Assembly (NCBI GenBank): GCA_017382615.1
Contig: JAFNZX010000009.1
Span: 1-7,342 of the forward strand
Direction: 5' to 3'
Length of the DNA: 7,342 nt
Source of the DNA: Clostridia bacterium
GTDB taxonomy: Bacteria > Bacillota > Clostridia > Oscillospirales > CAG-272
A program made the position numbers and the translations under genes. The notes beneath the pieces are model-generated. The model was not told where the DNA came from. It did no database searches and saw nothing but the letters and a program-made list of their open reading frames with translations. This document shows positions 5,391-7,342 of the stretch, piece after piece. Each line of letters begins with the position of its first letter. The first letter of the stretch is position 1.

Positions 5391-5963
5391 ATGAAAAAAA
5401 GTTCTGCACTTAAGGCGCAGGCAAGAGCTGCGATGAAGGGCAACTGGGGTTGGTCCATCCTTGCTCTGCTCGTGGTTGGCGCAATCAGCAGCATTGCTGA
5501 CTCCATTACGCTCGGTCTTGCTGTACTCGTCACCCCTGTTTTCGCGTTTGGTCTGGCATCCTTCTTTATGACTGTTGCACGTCAGGGTTCCGCTCCTTTT
5601 ACAACCATCTTCACCGACACCTTCTCCGGCTTCTTCAAGAAGTGGCTGGCAATGTTCCTGGAAGGTTTGTACATTTGCCTGTGGAGCATGCTGTTCGTCA
5701 TCCCCGGCATCGTAAAGTCCTATGCTTACGCAATGACTTACTACATCCTGCTGGACAATCCTGAGATGAGCGCAAACGAAGCTATCACCAAGAGTAAAGA
5801 GATGATGAAGGGCTACAAGTGGAAGCTGTTCTGCCTGGACTTCTCCTTCATCGGCTGGTACCTGCTCTCCTTCCTGACCTTTGGTCTGGTACTGATTTAT
5901 GCAATTCCTCTGATGAACGCTGCAAGAGCACAGTTCTACGAGGAGCTCAAGGCTCAGAACTAA
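5391..5963 (+). CDS. DUF975 family integral membrane protein (first copy)
   Basis: 190-residue multi-pass membrane protein of unknown function. A basic, amphipathic N-terminus (residues 1-16) leads into hydrophobic segments at roughly 21-38, 41-62, 86-107 and 146-173; about four to six membrane passes are plausible. The family signature is the stretch AITKSKEMMKGYKW (131-144) followed by LFCLDFSFIGW, which marks DUF975 proteins, and the end is NAARAQFYEELK. I start at the ATG at 5391, because GGAGG at 5380-5384 is six bases upstream and the promoter start point near 5312 would exclude an initiation at 5262. Codons look strongly biased (CTG for Leu, ATC, TTC, AAG), more so than in the second copy, consistent with the near-consensus promoter. 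A Rho-independent terminator follows within 20 bases. No enzymatic motif is seen; a structural, transport or envelope-stress role would be a guess. Confidence 0.88.
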   Translation: MKKSSALKAQARAAMKGNWGWSILALLVVGAISSIADSITLGLAVLVTPVFAFGLASFFMTVARQGSAPFTTIFTDTFSGFFKKWLAMFLEGLYICLWSMLFVIPGIVKSYAYAMTYYILLDNPEMSANEAITKSKEMMKGYKWKLFCLDFSFIGWYLLSFLTFGLVLIYAIPLMNAARAQFYEELKAQN

Positions 5964-5982
5964 TCTGAACTTGACTATGAAT

Positions 5983-6014
5983 AAAGCCGCAGCACGTGCT
6001 GCGGTTTTATTTTA
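5983..6014 (+). terminator. Rho-independent terminator after the first DUF975 gene
   Basis: Stem CCGCAGC (5987-5993), loop ACGT, stem GCTGCGG (5998-6004), then TTTTATTTTA (6005-6014). The core CCGCAGCACGTGCTGCGG is a perfect 18-base palindrome. The U-run ends only one base before the AAGGAGG of the GNAT gene, so the downstream pair probably depends on read-through or a promoter I cannot see. Confidence 0.88.
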
Positions 6015-6026
6015 GAAGGAGGAAAT

Positions 6027-6581
6027 ATGAAGCAGTTAAAAATGCACCGCGAGTGTGCACCCGTCAAGCTGCGCGAGCTGCCCCGGGGCTATGCTTATGA
6101 GCCTTATTGCGGACAAACAGAGCAGGTAGCCGATTGGCTGGAGCTGTGCTTTGAGGCACTGATCCCGACCAAGGAAGAAAAGTGGTTTGCGGATACGATC
6201 CTACACTATCCCGATCTGTGCCCCGAGCGCGATCTCTTTTTTGTGGTCGAGCAGTGCACGGGCAGGCGCGTTGCCACCACTGCGGCGGTCTGCCATACAG
6301 ACGAGGGGTATATTCACATGGTTGCTGCCTCGCCCGACGTGCGCGGCAAGGGGATTGGGCACGCGATGCTCAGCCATGCCTTGCGCATATTGGAGGCGCG
6401 CGGATGCACGTACTATGTGCTGACCACCGACGATTTTCGCCTTCCCGCCATAAAAACATATCTGGATGCGGGCTTTGTGCCCGTGATTGAGCAAGACCCC
6501 GAAAGTGACGTCAGAGCGCGCTGGGAAGAGGTGCTTGCACAGCTGCGTTATCCGCGTCAAATACGTTTCAAGGAGAATTAA
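6027..6581 (+). CDS. GNAT family N-acetyltransferase
   Basis: 184-residue acetyl-CoA-dependent N-acetyltransferase; the acceptor is unknown. The acetyl-CoA pyrophosphate-binding motif is seen as VAASPDVRGKGIGHAM, with R106-G-K-G-I-G111 matching [R/Q]xxGx[G/A]. The C-terminal GNAT motif follows as LPAIKTYLDAGFVPV (139-153), a pattern in which the Tyr often serves as general acid. The N-terminal 60 residues (acidic and aromatic, with a WFADTIL segment) probably form the acceptor-side helices. The start is supported by AAGGAGG (6016-6022), four bases before the ATG. The stop codon at 6579-6581 lies three bases before the next ATG, and the ribosome site of that gene is inside this one, so the two are translationally coupled. 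Possible acceptors include a small molecule, a wall precursor or a protein N-terminus; nothing here decides. Confidence 0.9.
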   Translation: MKQLKMHRECAPVKLRELPRGYAYEPYCGQTEQVADWLELCFEALIPTKEEKWFADTILHYPDLCPERDLFFVVEQCTGRRVATTAAVCHTDEGYIHMVAASPDVRGKGIGHAMLSHALRILEARGCTYYVLTTDDFRLPAIKTYLDAGFVPVIEQDPESDVRARWEEVLAQLRYPRQIRFKEN

Positions 6582-6584
6582 GAC

Positions 6585-7148
6585 ATGATCAAAGCAGTAA
6601 AAGCAAAAGCAAGAGAATTGGTTATTGATAATCTGGCAGGCTCAATTTTTGCCTTCTTTTTGTTGGTGGTATTGACCGTTTTGCTGGATGCCACCGGCAT
6701 CGGTGCAATCTTTTCCGGAGTGGTTGCCTTTGGATATGCAATCTTTTGCTTGGAGCTTATCAAAACCAAAAAGGCAAAGATCGGCACGTTCTTTAGCGGC
6801 ATCTTCAAGGGATTTTTCAAAAAGTGGGCAGCAGGCTTCCTGATGGGACTTTATACCTTTTTGTGGTCGCTGTTGTTCCTGATTCCCGGCTTTGTCAAGT
6901 ACTACGCATATTCCATGACGCCTTACATCATGGCGGAAAAGCCCAATATGAGCATAAACGACGCCATCACCAAGAGCCGCGAGATCATGAAGGGGCACAA
7001 GTGGCAGCTGTTTTTGCTGGATCTGTCCTTTACCGGCTGGATGATTCTGAGTGCTCTGACGTTGGGACTTGCGCTTGTGTACGTCTGGCCTTATTACAAT
7101 GCAGCCAGAGCCGCTTTTTATAAGGAGATCAAAAAATCGGCGAAATAA
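6585..7148 (+). CDS. DUF975 family integral membrane protein (second copy)
   Basis: 187-residue paralogue of the DUF975 protein at 5391-5963. By hand alignment from FFKKW to the C-terminus, about two thirds of some 107 positions are identical, including AITKSxExMKGxKWxLFxLDxSFxGW and NAARAxFYxExK. The N-terminal third is much more divergent. Hydrophobic segments lie at roughly 19-34, 40-58, 82-104 and 140-167. AAGGAGA at 6570-6576, within the end of the GNAT gene, precedes the ATG by about nine bases. The gap to the GNAT stop is three bases, so the two are coupled. Codon choice is less biased than in the first copy (more TTG Leu), suggesting lower expression. Function is unknown; the two copies might form hetero-oligomers or be differently regulated versions of one activity. 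Confidence 0.87.
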   Translation: MIKAVKAKARELVIDNLAGSIFAFFLLVVLTVLLDATGIGAIFSGVVAFGYAIFCLELIKTKKAKIGTFFSGIFKGFFKKWAAGFLMGLYTFLWSLLFLIPGFVKYYAYSMTPYIMAEKPNMSINDAITKSREIMKGHKWQLFLLDLSFTGWMILSALTLGLALVYVWPYYNAARAAFYKEIKKSAK

Positions 7149-7154
7149 TATCAT

Positions 7155-7180
7155 AAAAAGCGCAGCCCGATGGGGCAGCG
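7155..7180 (-). terminator. Probable terminator for a minus-strand gene to the right
   Basis: On the minus strand the stem CGCTGCCC (7180-7173) pairs with GGGCTGCG (7168-7161) across a 4-base loop with one mismatch, and is followed by CTTTTT (7160-7155). The T-run exists only on this strand, so the hairpin would end transcription coming from beyond the right edge, towards the DUF975 gene. Confidence 0.55.
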
Positions 7181-7202
7181 TAAATAGCGGTAAAAATATG
7201 TG

Positions 7203-7233
7203 AAGCAGAAGTCTTTAGTGGGCTTCTGCTTTT
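7203..7233 (+). terminator. Rho-independent terminator after the GNAT-DUF975 pair
   Basis: Left arm AAGCAGAAGTC (7203-7213) and right arm GGCTTCTGCTT (7221-7231) form an 11-bp stem with one G-U pair and a 7-base loop, ending in TTTT (7230-7233). The U-run is short, so termination may be partial. It lies 54 bases after the second DUF975 stop. Confidence 0.65.
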
Positions 7234-7342
7234 GCTATGGAGATATTACGCGCAGAAACCGATTGTATTCGCGCTCTCCCCCCTGCGCTTGGAACAAGCC
7301 TGCGCCAGCCTTCCCCCCTCCCGGGGAAACGCTGATTAAATC

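Larger units (their letters stand above)
7149..7342. other. Non-coding right end of the window
   Basis: No supported gene. The first 85 bases hold two hairpins described separately. The remainder is C-rich, with runs TCCCCCC at two places (around 7276-7282 and 7313-7319) and a small hairpin GCTTG-GAA-CAAGC. The edge sequence ACGCTGATTAAATC could be the left half of a palindrome continuing outside. Such C-rich, hairpin-bearing intergenic sequence can belong to dispersed repeats in gut Clostridia, but I cannot confirm this here. Confidence 0.5.

Noticed and set aside
6201..6560. Minus-strand open frame opposite the GNAT gene
   Set aside because: It is antisense to a GNAT gene with an intact acetyl-CoA motif and has no supporting ribosome site or family resemblance.

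Overview
The window looks like chromosomal DNA from a low-to-mid-GC Firmicute of the class Clostridia, probably a gut Oscillospiraceae/Ruminococcaceae-type organism. This rests on the gene families present (DUF6062, DUF975, MnmM/YtqB, VanY-type M15 lipoprotein, M32 carboxypeptidase) and on strong GGAGG Shine-Dalgarno sites before nearly every gene. The exact taxon cannot be read from the sequence. I see no transposase, phage gene, CRISPR array, tRNA or rRNA.

Layout. Positions 1-5167 hold six genes on the minus strand. In order of transcription they are: a beta-lactamase-fold serine hydrolase (5167-4091), a DUF6062 protein with two CxxC...CxxH modules (4018-3317), the tRNA methyltransferase MnmM (3304-2750), a lipoprotein D-Ala-D-Ala carboxypeptidase of the VanY/M15 type (2737-2036), a cytoplasmic GH3 NagZ-type beta-N-acetylglucosaminidase (2025-1024) and an M32 carboxypeptidase (880 to beyond the left edge). 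The serine hydrolase has its own promoter. DUF6062 through nagZ form a tight operon with gaps of 10-12 nt behind a second promoter. A structured 143-nt gap carrying a perfect 19-bp inverted repeat separates nagZ from the M32 gene.

From about 5277 to 7148 three genes run on the plus strand: a DUF975 membrane protein behind a near-consensus promoter, a GNAT acetyltransferase, and a second, clearly paralogous DUF975 protein coupled to the GNAT gene. A Rho-independent terminator sits between the first DUF975 gene and the GNAT gene, directly against the GNAT ribosome binding site. The last 194 nt are non-coding and hold two hairpins, one a terminator for each strand.

How the genes may work together. 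Serine hydrolase, VanY-type carboxypeptidase, NagZ and M32 carboxypeptidase would fit muropeptide trimming and salvage. In Bacillus subtilis the beta-lactamase-fold amidase AmiE (YbbE) and NagZ (YbbD) are neighbours and act in sequence. Here neither homologue has an export signal, so any such pathway would have to differ in location. This is inference. The DUF975-GNAT-DUF975 block has no known function. The most distinctive things in the window are the duplicated metal-site-like modules in DUF6062, the 19-bp inverted repeat with its possible pseudoknot partner, and the paralogous DUF975 pair bracketing a GNAT gene.
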